A DNA stretch of 64,000 nt, from positions 62,001 to 126,000 of the forward strand of contig NZ_VTUC01000006.1 in NCBI RefSeq assembly GCF_008364555.1, written 5' to 3'. Shown piece after piece: positions 1 to 10,195 of this stretch. The stretch comes from Enterobacter vonholyi (GTDB lineage Bacteria; Pseudomonadota; Gammaproteobacteria; Enterobacterales; Enterobacteriaceae). Numbering within the stretch: the stretch's first letter is position 1; each line of letters opens with the position of its first letter. Both the position numbers and the translations under genes were made by a program. The notes under the pieces were generated by a model. That model had not been told where the DNA came from. It searched no databases and saw nothing but the letters and a program-made list of their open reading frames with translations.

Positions 1-147
1 GCCGGTAAAGGTTGGGCCGACGGCGCCCGGATCGGTCAGCAGTACGGCACCGAGCGCCGCAATTGGCGCAAACAAAATCACGCTATATCCGCGATAGGCC
101 GCCAGCATCAGCAGCCCCAGCGCCGCCAGGGCAATTAACACGCTCAT
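1..147 (-). CDS. GntP-like permease, N-terminal fragment
   Basis: Only the first 49 codons lie inside the window; the gene runs off the left edge. The start is ATG at 147 with a GAGG-type ribosome site just upstream. The fragment is strongly hydrophobic and begins MSVLIALAALGLLMLAAYRG, followed by a second hydrophobic stretch and a DPGAVGP turn, which resembles the N-terminus of GntP-family carboxylate/proton symporters. It is the last visible gene of the leftward CoA-transferase/thiolase operon, so uptake of a short-chain fatty acid or hydroxy/keto acid is the likely role, parallel to AtoE in E. coli. The substrate cannot be read from this fragment. Confidence 0.6.
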   Translation of the reverse strand, partial: MSVLIALAALGLLMLAAYRGYSVILFAPIAALGAVLLTDPGAVGPTFTG

Positions 148-191
148 TACGACTCCTCACTTTAATTATTATTCGGGTACCAACGAGATGC

Positions 192-1373
192 TTAACGTTC
201 AACGGTGAGGGCGATGCCTTGCCCGCCGCCTACGCACAGGGTGACGAGTCCTTTTTTAACGTCACGGCGCTGCATTTCGTACAGCAGCGTCACGAGGATG
301 CGGCAGCCGGAGGCGCCAATCGGATGACCCAGGGCGATCGCGCCACCGTTAACGTTCACCTTTCGCTCATCCCAGCCGAGCTGCTTACCCACCGCCAGCG
401 CCTGCGCGGCAAAGGCTTCATTGGCTTCAATGAGGTCCACGTCATCGAGCGTCCAGCCCGCTCGTGCCAGCGCGGTCTGGCAGGCGCTGACCGGACCGAT
501 GCCCATCACCGCCGGATCAACGCCCGTCACGGCGTAACTCACGATGCGGCCCAGGATCGGCAGTCCGCTCGCCCGTGCGTTTTCGCCGCTCATCAGCAGC
601 ACCGCAGCGGCACCGTCGTTGAGGGTGGAGGCATTTCCGGCCGTGACCGTGCCTTCCTCCTGCAAAAAGGCGGGGCGCAGCTGCGCAAGCTGCTCGGCGG
701 TGGTGCCTGGCCGGGGCTGCTCGTCACGGCTGACAATAAGCGGAGGCTTTTTACCCTGTTTCACCGTCACCGGCGCAATCTCCGGGGCAAAACGACCCGC
801 TTCGGCGGCGGAAGCCGCTTTCTGCTGCGACCGGGCAGCGAAGGCGTCCTGCTCTTCGCGTGAAACGCCAAACTGCCGGGCGACGTTTTCAGCGGTGATC
901 CCCATGTGGTAATCGTTGAACGCATCCCACAGGCCGTCCGTAATCATGCTGTCCTGCAGGCCCGTATGGCCAAAACGCAGCCCTGAACGCGCGCCGTCCA
1001 GTAGATAGGGGGCGTTGCTCATGCTCTCCTGACCGCCTGCGATAATCGCGTCCGCGTCGCCGCAGCGGATCGCCTGCGCGGCGAGCTGAACCACTTTCAA
1101 GCCCGCGCCGCAGACCAGGTTGACCGTTGTCGCCGGCGTGCTGACGGGCAATCCGGCGGCGATGGCCGTCTGGCGCGCAGGGTTTTGTCCGCATCCCGCC
1201 GTCAGCACCTGGCCGAAAATCACCTCGTCTATCGTCTCTGCTGGAAGACCGCTGCTTTCAAGCAGACGATGAACCGCGACGGCTCCCAGCTCGGCCGCAG
1301 AGAGGGGCGCGAGCGATCCGCGAAAACTGCCAATGGGGGTTCGCGTGGCCCCGACAATCATGACCTCTTTCAT
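192..1373 (-). CDS. atoB: acetyl-CoA C-acetyltransferase (thiolase)
   Basis: 393 residues, the usual length for a biosynthetic/degradative thiolase II. Cys88 in NLVCGAG is the acyl-accepting nucleophile, His350 in [14 protein letters not shown] is the activating histidine, and Cys380 in LCVGGGQG is the second catalytic cysteine. The enzyme splits acetoacetyl-CoA into two acetyl-CoA (or the reverse) in the cytosol. The start ATG follows GAGGA by six bases. It lies downstream of both CoA-transferase subunits, so the operon can activate acetoacetate and cleave it, equivalent to E. coli atoDAEB but with the thiolase ahead of the permease. The assignment to AtoB rather than another thiolase paralogue rests on context. 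Confidence 0.88.
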   Translation of the reverse strand: MKEVMIVGATRTPIGSFRGSLAPLSAAELGAVAVHRLLESSGLPAETIDEVIFGQVLTAGCGQNPARQTAIAAGLPVSTPATTVNLVCGAGLKVVQLAAQAIRCGDADAIIAGGQESMSNAPYLLDGARSGLRFGHTGLQDSMITDGLWDAFNDYHMGITAENVARQFGVSREEQDAFAARSQQKAASAAEAGRFAPEIAPVTVKQGKKPPLIVSRDEQPRPGTTAEQLAQLRPAFLQEEGTVTAGNASTLNDGAAAVLLMSGENARASGLPILGRIVSYAVTGVDPAVMGIGPVSACQTALARAGWTLDDVDLIEANEAFAAQALAVGKQLGWDERKVNVNGGAIALGHPIGASGCRILVTLLYEMQRRDVKKGLVTLCVGGGQGIALTVER

Positions 1374-1382
1374 GGTGAGTCC

Positions 1383-2045
1383 TCAGCTAAAGCGCATCTC
1401 GCGAACGTCGTCCGCCACAATCATTTTTCCGGCCGTCTTAGCCGCTATTTCGTCGATACTGACGCCGGGGGCGTATTCCCGCAGGATGAACGCGCCGTCC
1501 GCGATCTCGAGCAGCGCGAGGTCGGTTAAGACCCGGCGGATACAGCCCGCCCCCGTGAGCGGCAGCGTGCAGCGCGACAGTAGCTTTGACTCACCGCTTT
1601 TCGACGCGTGGGTCATCACCACAATGATGTTCTGCGCTCCGGCGACGAGATCCATCGCGCCGCCCATACCCTTCACCATCTTTCCGGGGATCATCCACGA
1701 GGCGATATTGCCTTCGACATCCACCTCAAACGCGCCCAGCACAGTCAGGTCAACATGGCCGCCACGGATCATGGCAAACGACTGGGCCGAGTCGAAAATG
1801 GCCGCGCCCGTCCGTGCGGTCACGGTCTGTTTACCGGCGTTGATCATGTCCGCATCAAGGCTCTGTTCGTCAGGAAACGCGCCCATCCCCAGCAGTCCGT
1901 TTTCCGACTGAAGCATCACGTCCATTCCTTGCGGAATGTAGTTCGCCACCAGGGTAGGAATACCGATCCCCAGGTTGACGTAATATCCGTCGCGCAGCTC
2001 GCGGGCGACGCGCATGGCCATCTGTTCACGGGTTAACATCGTCAC
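1383..2045 (-). CDS. atoA: 3-oxoacid CoA-transferase subunit B
   Basis: Beta subunit of a two-subunit family I CoA-transferase. The SENGLLGMG motif carries the catalytic glutamate (Glu48), which forms the enzyme-CoA thioester. GIGIP near the N-terminus and the later GGAMDLV segment are typical of the family. With subunit A it moves CoA from an acyl-CoA donor to acetoacetate or a related acid. The first possible start is GTG at 2045, which overlaps the subunit A stop as GTGA; an in-frame ATG follows at 2039, so the exact start is uncertain by two codons. The overlap points to translational coupling. It could equally be named scoB. Confidence 0.87.
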   Translation of the reverse strand: MTMLTREQMAMRVARELRDGYYVNLGIGIPTLVANYIPQGMDVMLQSENGLLGMGAFPDEQSLDADMINAGKQTVTARTGAAIFDSAQSFAMIRGGHVDLTVLGAFEVDVEGNIASWMIPGKMVKGMGGAMDLVAGAQNIIVVMTHASKSGESKLLSRCTLPLTGAGCIRRVLTDLALLEIADGAFILREYAPGVSIDEIAAKTAGKMIVADDVREMRFS

Positions 2046-2749
2046 ACTCCTTCCGCGCGCAGGGTGCGCTGTTCAATACGTTTTTCAAACTGGCCGACAA
2101 TCAGCCTGTCGACGTAAATGCCCGGGGTATGAATGGCCGACGGGGGCAGCTCGCCCGGGGGAACAATCTCTTCCACCTCGACGACCGTTATCCGGCCCGC
2201 CGTTGCCATCAGCGGATTAAAATTTTGCGCGGTATGCCGGTAGACGACGTTACCGTACCAGTCCGCTTTCCAGCCCTTGATCAGCGCGAAATCACCGGTA
2301 ATGGCTTCTTCGAGGATGTAGTGCTTACCGGCAAACTGGCGCACGTCTTTGCCGGTAGCCACGGGCGTGCCGTAGCCTGTGGCCGTGTAAAATGCCGGGA
2401 TACCCGCACCGCCCGCGCGCACCTTTTCCGCCAGCGTGCCCTGAGGCGTGAGTTCAATCTCCAGTTCGCCGCTCAGCACCTGCTGCTCGAACAGCGCGTT
2501 TTCGCCGACGTAAGAGGCCACCACTTTGCGAACCTGCCGCGTCTCAAGCAGAAGCCCGAGACCGAAGCCGTCCACGCCGCAGTTGTTTGATACCACCGTC
2601 AGATCTTTCACCTGACGGCGTCTGACCTCTGCAATCAGGTTCTCCGGAATACCGCACAGGCCGAAGCCGCCCGCCAGCAAAGTCATTCCGTCCGTCAGCC
2701 CATCCAGCGCCTGCGCATAGCTGTCGACGCGCTTATCCAGTCCCGCCAT
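2042..2749 (-). CDS. atoD: 3-oxoacid CoA-transferase subunit A
   Basis: Alpha subunit of the CoA-transferase, 235 residues from the chosen start. [16 protein letters not shown] near the N-terminus and the [14 protein letters not shown] segment match the CoA-binding fold of AtoD/ScoA proteins. The ATG at 2749 is chosen because AGGAGGA sits six bases upstream; the ATG two codons earlier is only one base from that site. First gene of the leftward operon subunit A - subunit B - thiolase - permease. A LysR-type gene begins 140 bp away in the opposite direction and is the likely regulator. Confidence 0.87.
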   Translation of the reverse strand: MAGLDKRVDSYAQALDGLTDGMTLLAGGFGLCGIPENLIAEVRRRQVKDLTVVSNNCGVDGFGLGLLLETRQVRKVVASYVGENALFEQQVLSGELEIELTPQGTLAEKVRAGGAGIPAFYTATGYGTPVATGKDVRQFAGKHYILEEAITGDFALIKGWKADWYGNVVYRHTAQNFNPLMATAGRITVVEVEEIVPPGELPPSAIHTPGIYVDRLIVGQFEKRIEQRTLRAEGV

Positions 2750-2793
2750 CGTCATTCCTCCTCTTAACCGTGGCGGTATCATTAGGGGCGGCG

Positions 2794-2832
2794 ACTCATT
2801 TGTTAATTTTGAATTTGTGACCCACTCATTTG
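2794..2832. promoter_or_regulatory. ACTCATTTG direct repeat in divergent promoter region
   Basis: The nine-base sequence ACTCATTTG occurs at 2794-2802 and again at 2824-2832, exactly 30 bp (about three helical turns) apart. It lies between the CoA-transferase operon and the LysR gene. Spacing on one DNA face suggests a regulator contact, but the protein is not known. Confidence 0.4.
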
Positions 2833-2851
2833 GTTTTTTTATTAATTTCCT

Positions 2852-2879
2852 GTTAACTAAATTTTTTCAATTAGTTAAC
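2852..2879. promoter_or_regulatory. perfect 9-bp inverted repeat, candidate LysR operator
   Basis: GTTAACTAA at 2852-2860 is repeated in perfect inverse as TTAGTTAAC at 2871-2879, with a ten-base spacer. It ends eleven bases before the start codon of the LysR-type gene. Dyads beside the regulator's own gene are the normal autoregulatory and effector-sensing site in this family. Assignment to this regulator is inferred from position. Confidence 0.5.
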
Positions 2880-2889
2880 AAGGTGAAAA

Positions 2890-3792
2890 ATGAGAATGAG
2901 TGTCAAACAGTTACGCGCGTTTTTAGCGGTAGCTCACACTCTCAATTTCGCGCACGCCAGCGAACGACTGAATCTTTCCCAGCCGGCCCTGAGCCTGACG
3001 ATTAAAGCGCTGGAGGACGCGCTCGGCGGACCGCTGCTGCAGCGGAGCACGCGCAAGGTCGCGCTGACGCAGGAGGGCGAGACGTTTTTGCCGATGGCGC
3101 GCCAGCTGCTTGCCGACTGGGATAACGTCGAAGAGGCGATGCACCAATGCTTTACCCTGCAGCGCGGTAAAATTTCGGTTGCGGCCATGCCGTCGTTTGC
3201 CGCGAACGTCCTGCCCGAGGTGCTGAAAGCGTTTCGCGATCGTCATGCCGGGATTAACGTCACCGTGCATGACGTTATCAACGAGCAGGTGATAGAGATG
3301 GTGCGGGAAGGGCGCGTGGAGATGGGCATCGCCTTTGAGCCCGCGCCCACGCACAACCTGCTGTTTACCCCGCTGGGTCTCGACCGCTTTGTTGCCATTG
3401 TGCCGAAAGATTCCTTGCTGGCGGGCAAGAAGCGCCTTACATGGGAAGCGCTGCTGACGCTGGATTTCATCACCCTGCAGCGCCCCTCGGCGGTACGTCT
3501 GATGATGGAGGAGGAGCTGGCGCGAAGCGGCAGAAAGCTGGACGTGGCGCTGGAGAGCCATCAGCTGGTTACGGTCGGGCGAATGGTCGCGTGCGGGCTG
3601 GGCGGCAGCGCCGTTCCGGCGCTCTGCGAGGCGCAGATGACGGCGCTGGGCGCGGTCTGTATTCCGCTGGATAACCCGCCGATTGAAAAGTGCATTGGGG
3701 CGATCCATCCCGGGCACACGCAGCTCTCAAAAGCGGCGCATGCCCTGCTGGAAACGCTGAAGGATTTTTATCAGCCGGGTCAGGCGGTGTGA
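2890..3792 (+). CDS. LysR-family transcriptional regulator
   Basis: 300 residues with the classical LysR layout: a winged helix-turn-helix in residues 1-65 (RAFLAVAHTLNFAHASERLN, then SQPALSLTIKALEDALGGPLL) and a periplasmic-binding-protein-like effector domain from about residue 95. AAGGTG precedes the ATG; a second ATG two codons later is possible. It is transcribed away from the CoA-transferase/thiolase operon with a 140-bp shared upstream region holding a dyad and a direct repeat, so it most likely controls that operon in response to a short-chain acid or CoA ester. I do not recognise a named orthologue. Confidence 0.88.
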   Translation: MRMSVKQLRAFLAVAHTLNFAHASERLNLSQPALSLTIKALEDALGGPLLQRSTRKVALTQEGETFLPMARQLLADWDNVEEAMHQCFTLQRGKISVAAMPSFAANVLPEVLKAFRDRHAGINVTVHDVINEQVIEMVREGRVEMGIAFEPAPTHNLLFTPLGLDRFVAIVPKDSLLAGKKRLTWEALLTLDFITLQRPSAVRLMMEEELARSGRKLDVALESHQLVTVGRMVACGLGGSAVPALCEAQMTALGAVCIPLDNPPIEKCIGAIHPGHTQLSKAAHALLETLKDFYQPGQAV

Positions 3793-3811
3793 CCCGGCTG
3801 ACCCGCATGCT

Positions 3812-4858
3812 TCAGAAGCGGGTATCTACTGCTGCAGCCAGCTTCTCCAGCAGCAGCTCGCTGTCTTCCCAGCTCAGGCACGGGTCGGTGATCGACTGGC
3901 CGTAAACCATCTGCTGTCCGGCAACGATTTTCTGCGTGCCTTCCTTGATGAAGCTCTCGGCCATAATCCCGGCAACGGCGGTCGAGCCGCTGCGGATCTG
4001 CTGGCAGATCTCATCGCAGACGTCCAGCTGGCGGCGATGCTGCTTCTGGCAGTTGCCGTGGCTGAAATCCACTACCAGATGTTCCGGCAGGTCGAATTCG
4101 GCCAGGGTTTCACAGGCCGCCGCAATATCTTGTGCATGGTAATTCGGTTTCTTCCCGCCGCGCATAATGATGTGCCCGTAAGGGTTACCGCTGGTCTGGT
4201 AGATGGTCATATGACCGCTTTTATCCGGCGACAGGAACATATGGCTGGCACGGGCCGCGCGGATGGCATCAACCGCAATACGGGTGTTGCCATCGGTCCC
4301 GTTTTTAAAGCCGACCGGGCAGGAGAGGGCGGAGGCCATCTCGCGGTGGATTTGGCTTTCGGTGGTGCGTGCGCCAATTGCGCCCCAGCTGATCAGATCG
4401 GCGATAAACTGCCCGGTCACCATATCGAGAAACTCGGTCGCCGTCGGCACGCCCAGCTCGTTGACCTGCAAAAGCAGCTTCCGCGCCAGCTCGATGCCGT
4501 GGTTCACGCGATAGCTGCCGTTGAGGTCAGGATCGGAGATCAGCCCTTTCCAGCCCACCACGGTCCGCGGTTTTTCAAAGTAGGTGCGCATAACAATCTC
4601 AAGGCGGTGCTGATACTTATCCCGCAGGCCCTGAAGCCGTTTTGCATAATCCATCGCGGCATCCAGGTCGTGGATGGAGCAGGGACCAATCACCACCAGA
4701 AGACGCTTGTCTTCACCATTGAGGATTTTTTCAATGCGGCGGCGGGAGGCCGTCACGTGTTCCGCAACGGCAGCGGAAACAGGATGCCGCTGGGCCAGTT
4801 CAGCCGGCGTAACCAGGCTGTCAATGCGCGCAGTGCGGAGTTCATCGGTTTTATTCAT
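3812..4858 (-). CDS. aroH: 3-deoxy-7-phosphoheptulonate synthase, Trp-sensitive
   Basis: 348 residues, identical in length to E. coli AroH. It condenses phosphoenolpyruvate with erythrose 4-phosphate, the first step of the shikimate pathway. Family signatures are visible: VVIGPCSIHD, MRTYFEKPRT, PVGFKNGTDGN and VDFSHGNCQKQ, which carry metal and substrate ligands. AroH rather than AroF/AroG is supported by the neighbour ppsR, as in E. coli, and by a Trp-repressor-like operator upstream. It lies 167 bp downstream of ppsR on the same strand. It draws on PEP, so its neighbourhood with the PEP synthase genes is functionally sensible. Confidence 0.95.
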   Translation of the reverse strand: MNKTDELRTARIDSLVTPAELAQRHPVSAAVAEHVTASRRRIEKILNGEDKRLLVVIGPCSIHDLDAAMDYAKRLQGLRDKYQHRLEIVMRTYFEKPRTVVGWKGLISDPDLNGSYRVNHGIELARKLLLQVNELGVPTATEFLDMVTGQFIADLISWGAIGARTTESQIHREMASALSCPVGFKNGTDGNTRIAVDAIRAARASHMFLSPDKSGHMTIYQTSGNPYGHIIMRGGKKPNYHAQDIAAACETLAEFDLPEHLVVDFSHGNCQKQHRRQLDVCDEICQQIRSGSTAVAGIMAESFIKEGTQKIVAGQQMVYGQSITDPCLSWEDSELLLEKLAAAVDTRF

Positions 4859-4998
4859 GGAATGTCTCAGAAAATTTTTGCTTCATCGGCAGACTACCGG
4901 GAAGTGATGGGCATCACCTTAAACCAATCCCTGCTGATTTCAAGTTCGGGGCGACACCGCCCCGTGGTTGCCGATGATGATACCTGAATCTGAGTTAA

Positions 4999-5018
4999 TG
5001 TACTAGCATATTAGTACA
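4999..5018 (-). promoter_or_regulatory. TrpR-type operator of aroH
   Basis: TGTACTA at 4999-5005 and TAGTACA at 5012-5018 form a perfect seven-base dyad with a six-base spacer, containing the CTAG core typical of Trp repressor sites. It lies 141 bp upstream of aroH and overlaps the last codons of ppsR. E. coli aroH is known to be repressed by TrpR. Confidence 0.75.
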
Positions 5019-5844
5019 TGCGGCGGTTTAGCCCCATGATGTCGAGAATTTTGGTGGCAATTTCTTCCACCGAATAGTTGGTGCTGTTCAGCCATGGGAT
5101 CTGATTTTTGCGGTACAGGGCTTCCACTTCGGAGACCTCCATCCGGCACTGGCGCATGGAGGCGTAGCGGCTGTTCTCGCGGCGCTCTTCGCGGATAGCG
5201 GCAAGGCGCTCCGGATTAATGGTCAGCCCGAACAGCTTGTGCTGCAGCGGCTTGAGGGCAGCGGGCAGCACCAGGTTATCCATATCGTCAGCGATAAACG
5301 GGTAGTTGGCGGCGCGAATGCCGAACTGCATCGCCAGGTAGAGACTCGTCGGGGTTTTGCCGCAGCGCGACACGCCAAGCAGGATCACCTGCGCCTGGTC
5401 GAGATTGCGCAGCGAGATACCGTCGTCGTGCGCGAGGGTGTAATCGATGGCGGCGATACGCGCGTCGTACTTGGTCAGGTTGCCGGGGTTCAGCCCGTGG
5501 GTACGGTGGGCGATAGGGGTCGGGTCGAGCTTCAGCTCGCTTTGCAGCGGAGCCACCAGCGCCTGCACAATATCCTGGCAGAAGCCTTCACTCTGTAGAA
5601 TGATGGAGCGAATCTCGTGGATAACGATGGAGTAGAACACCAGCGGGCGGACGCCGGTCTGCTGGTAAATGGCGTCGATCTGGTCCTTCACCGCTTTGGC
5701 GCGGCTCTCATTTTCGACAAACGGCAGCGTAATGCTGTTGATCGATACGGGAAACTGCGACATCACCGCGTGGCCCAGCACCTCGGCGGTGATCGCCGTA
5801 CCATCAGAAATATAAAAAACGTGACGATCGACAGCACTATCCAT
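5011..5844 (-). CDS. ppsR: PEP synthase regulatory kinase/pyrophosphorylase
   Basis: DUF299-family bifunctional regulator of PEP synthase. It inactivates PpsA by ADP-dependent phosphorylation of a threonine next to the catalytic histidine and reactivates it by phosphate-dependent dephosphorylation. The P-loop [13 protein letters not shown] is clear. The ATG at 5844 gives 277 residues, the E. coli length, and has GGTGGG upstream; a GTG three codons earlier has no better site. It is divergent from ppsA across a 335-bp regulatory region, and aroH follows on the same strand. Confidence 0.95.
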   Translation of the reverse strand: MDSAVDRHVFYISDGTAITAEVLGHAVMSQFPVSINSITLPFVENESRAKAVKDQIDAIYQQTGVRPLVFYSIVIHEIRSIILQSEGFCQDIVQALVAPLQSELKLDPTPIAHRTHGLNPGNLTKYDARIAAIDYTLAHDDGISLRNLDQAQVILLGVSRCGKTPTSLYLAMQFGIRAANYPFIADDMDNLVLPAALKPLQHKLFGLTINPERLAAIREERRENSRYASMRQCRMEVSEVEALYRKNQIPWLNSTNYSVEEIATKILDIMGLNRRMY

Positions 5845-6179
5845 TTTACCCACCCTGAATATCAGACGTAATTGTCTGAAAGCATAAATTAAAAAAGTAA
5901 TTTACACAGCAAAGAACTTATCCTAATTATGAGTGAAACACTGTTTTTGATTTTCCTGAAAAGTGGATTTCATTCTTCAAATAGCGACTTTATTTTTGGG
6001 GTTTCTGGCTGAATATAGAGGAATCATCGGGTTAATCGTTGATGGGAAAGTATCCGAAAAGTTGAAATTTTAAATTGCTTACACGATTCACCGTTTTTTT
6101 AGCGGAAATAAATATGCCAGTATAAAAACGTAGTCAGGTGTTACTTACTCCGATCAAATATCACAAAAGGATTGTTTCG
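5845..6179. other. ppsR-ppsA divergent regulatory region
   Basis: This 335-bp AT-rich region separates the two divergent genes. I see a Cra-like site at 6079-6093, a TATAAA-containing stretch near 6120 that could be the ppsA -10 area, and AAAGGA ahead of the ppsA start. No small open frame or RNA gene is evident. Confidence 0.6.
6079..6093 (-). promoter_or_regulatory. Cra (FruR) operator upstream of ppsA
   Basis: Read on the minus strand the site is GGTGAATCGTGTAA, a good match to the Cra consensus GCTGAAWCGWTTCA. It sits about 90 bp before the ppsA start, a typical activating position. E. coli ppsA is a known Cra-activated gene. Confidence 0.65.
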
Positions 6180-8558
<2,379 letters not shown>

Positions 8559-8577
8559 CGCCACGCTGACCCGAAAA

Positions 8578-8605
8578 GGCGAGGATATTATTCCTCGCCT
8601 TTTTT
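8578..8605 (+). terminator. Rho-independent terminator of ppsA
   Basis: GGCGAGGA pairs with TCCTCGCC across a six-base loop and is followed by six T residues, 20 bp after the ppsA stop. Confidence 0.9.
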
Positions 8606-8692
8606 ATTTCATTTCTTATTTGCTCCCCATCACAAATAAAGTAAAAAACCAAATATCATAATTTGCCTGTTAATTTAGACAATTGTTAGCGC

Positions 8693-8704
8693 GCAACGCG
8701 TTGC
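8693..8704. promoter_or_regulatory. GCAACGCGTTGC palindrome, LacI-family-type operator
   Basis: A perfect 12-bp palindrome with a central CG, the form bound by many LacI/GalR-family repressors, lies 88 bp before the transporter start. No LacI-type gene for sugar use is adjacent in this window, so the regulator would be encoded elsewhere. Confidence 0.45.
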
Positions 8705-8791
8705 TAATACTTGAGCCTTACTGCGCATTTCCCTTCAGATGATGCGCAACTGGTTGAAATACGTTTTAACCTGATAAAAAGGCAAATAACA

Positions 8792-10192
8792 ATGACACTC
8801 TCCTCTGTATTGCGTACCAAAGATAAAATAGGTTATGGCTTAGGTGATATGGCCAGCGCGCTGGTCTGGCAAACGGCAACGTTATTTCTCGCTTATTTTT
8901 ATACAGACGTTTTTGGGCTTCCCGCCGCGATTATGGGCACCATGTTTTTAGTGGTGCGCGTGGTCGATGCGTTTGTCGACCCGTGCATTGGCGCGCTGGT
9001 TGACCGCACACAGACGCGTCACGGACGTTTCCGTCCCTGGCTGCTGTGGTTTGCGATCCCGTTTGGCGTGAGCTGCCTGATCACCTTCTATGTGCCGGAC
9101 GTTGGTCCAACGGCAAAAATCGTCTATGCCTGCGTGACCTACGCAATTTTAAGCCTGATTTACTCCGCGATTAACGTGCCTTACTGCGCCATGCCCGGCG
9201 CGCTGACGCTGGACCCGCGCGAGCGTCATTCTCTGCAGTCGTGGCGTTTTGGCCTGTCGTTTATCGGCGGGTTGATTGTGACGGTTATTGCCCTGCCGCT
9301 GGTCTCATTGTTAGGCCAGGGCAACGTGCAGAAAGGCTATTTCTATGCCATGAGTCTGATGGGCCTGCTGGGAATCGTTCTGTTCTTCTGCTGTTTCCTG
9401 ATGACCCGCGAGCGTTATTCGCCGCGCAATGATACCTCCGGCTCGATGCTCACCGATTTAAAACTGCTGGCCGAGAACAGCCAGTGGCGTATTGTGTTCC
9501 TGTTTAATATTTTGCTGTTAACGGCGGTGGTGACGCGCGGGTCCGCCACGATGTATTACGTGAACTATGTGCTGTTGCGCCCGGATCTGGTTTTTGCCTT
9601 TATTGTTTCCGGCATGGTGGCCTCCCTAAGCGGCGCATTATTATCTGAACGGCTGCTGGGAAAATTTGACCGCGTGCGCGCCTATCAGTGGACGATAATT
9701 TCCTTCGTGATTTTTGGTGCGCTGATTTTCTTCCTGCCGCCTTCGCAGGTGTGGCTGATCTTTGGCCTCAACATCGTCTTTAGCTTTATTCAAAACCTCA
9801 CCACGCCGCTGCAGTGGACCATGTTCTCCGATGTGGTCGACTACGAGGAGCATCGCAGCGGTCGCCGCCTGGACGGGCTGGTCTTCTCCACCGCGCTGTT
9901 TGCCATCAAATTTGGCCTGGCGCTGGGCGGCGCGGTCGTCGGCTGGGTGCTTGGCATGGTGGATTACGCCCCGGGACATGCAACCCAGGCTCCAGGCGTT
10001 CTCTCGACCATCAACGCGCTGTTCACCCTCATCCCTTGCGCGCTGTTCCTCTGCATGGTCGCGCTGCTGGCCATCTACAAGCTTAACAGCCGGCTGGTGG
10101 ATTCCATCGCCCGTGAGCTAGCCAGCAAACGTGAAGTCAGACCCGAAGCGGGGCAGCTCAGCCCGGCAACCCCTTCCGCACTACAGGAGTAA
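8792..10192 (+). CDS. GPH-family glycoside:cation symporter
   Basis: 466 residues with about twelve hydrophobic segments. The segment KIGYGLGDMASALVWQ at the N-terminus and the loop VDAFVDPCIGALVDRTQTRH followed by GRFRPW are hallmarks of the glycoside-pentoside-hexuronide family (MelB, XylP, YicJ). ATG at 8792 is preferred to upstream in-frame starts because it begins at the conserved N-terminus. The GH3 glycosidase starts three bases after its stop, so the pair form an operon for importing a small glycoside and hydrolysing it inside the cell. E. coli yicJ-yicI and yagG-yagH have the same logic; the exact sugar is not determined. Confidence 0.88.
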   Translation: MTLSSVLRTKDKIGYGLGDMASALVWQTATLFLAYFYTDVFGLPAAIMGTMFLVVRVVDAFVDPCIGALVDRTQTRHGRFRPWLLWFAIPFGVSCLITFYVPDVGPTAKIVYACVTYAILSLIYSAINVPYCAMPGALTLDPRERHSLQSWRFGLSFIGGLIVTVIALPLVSLLGQGNVQKGYFYAMSLMGLLGIVLFFCCFLMTRERYSPRNDTSGSMLTDLKLLAENSQWRIVFLFNILLLTAVVTRGSATMYYVNYVLLRPDLVFAFIVSGMVASLSGALLSERLLGKFDRVRAYQWTIISFVIFGALIFFLPPSQVWLIFGLNIVFSFIQNLTTPLQWTMFSDVVDYEEHRSGRRLDGLVFSTALFAIKFGLALGGAVVGWVLGMVDYAPGHATQAPGVLSTINALFTLIPCALFLCMVALLAIYKLNSRLVDSIARELASKREVRPEAGQLSPATPSALQE

Positions 10193-10195
10193 AAC

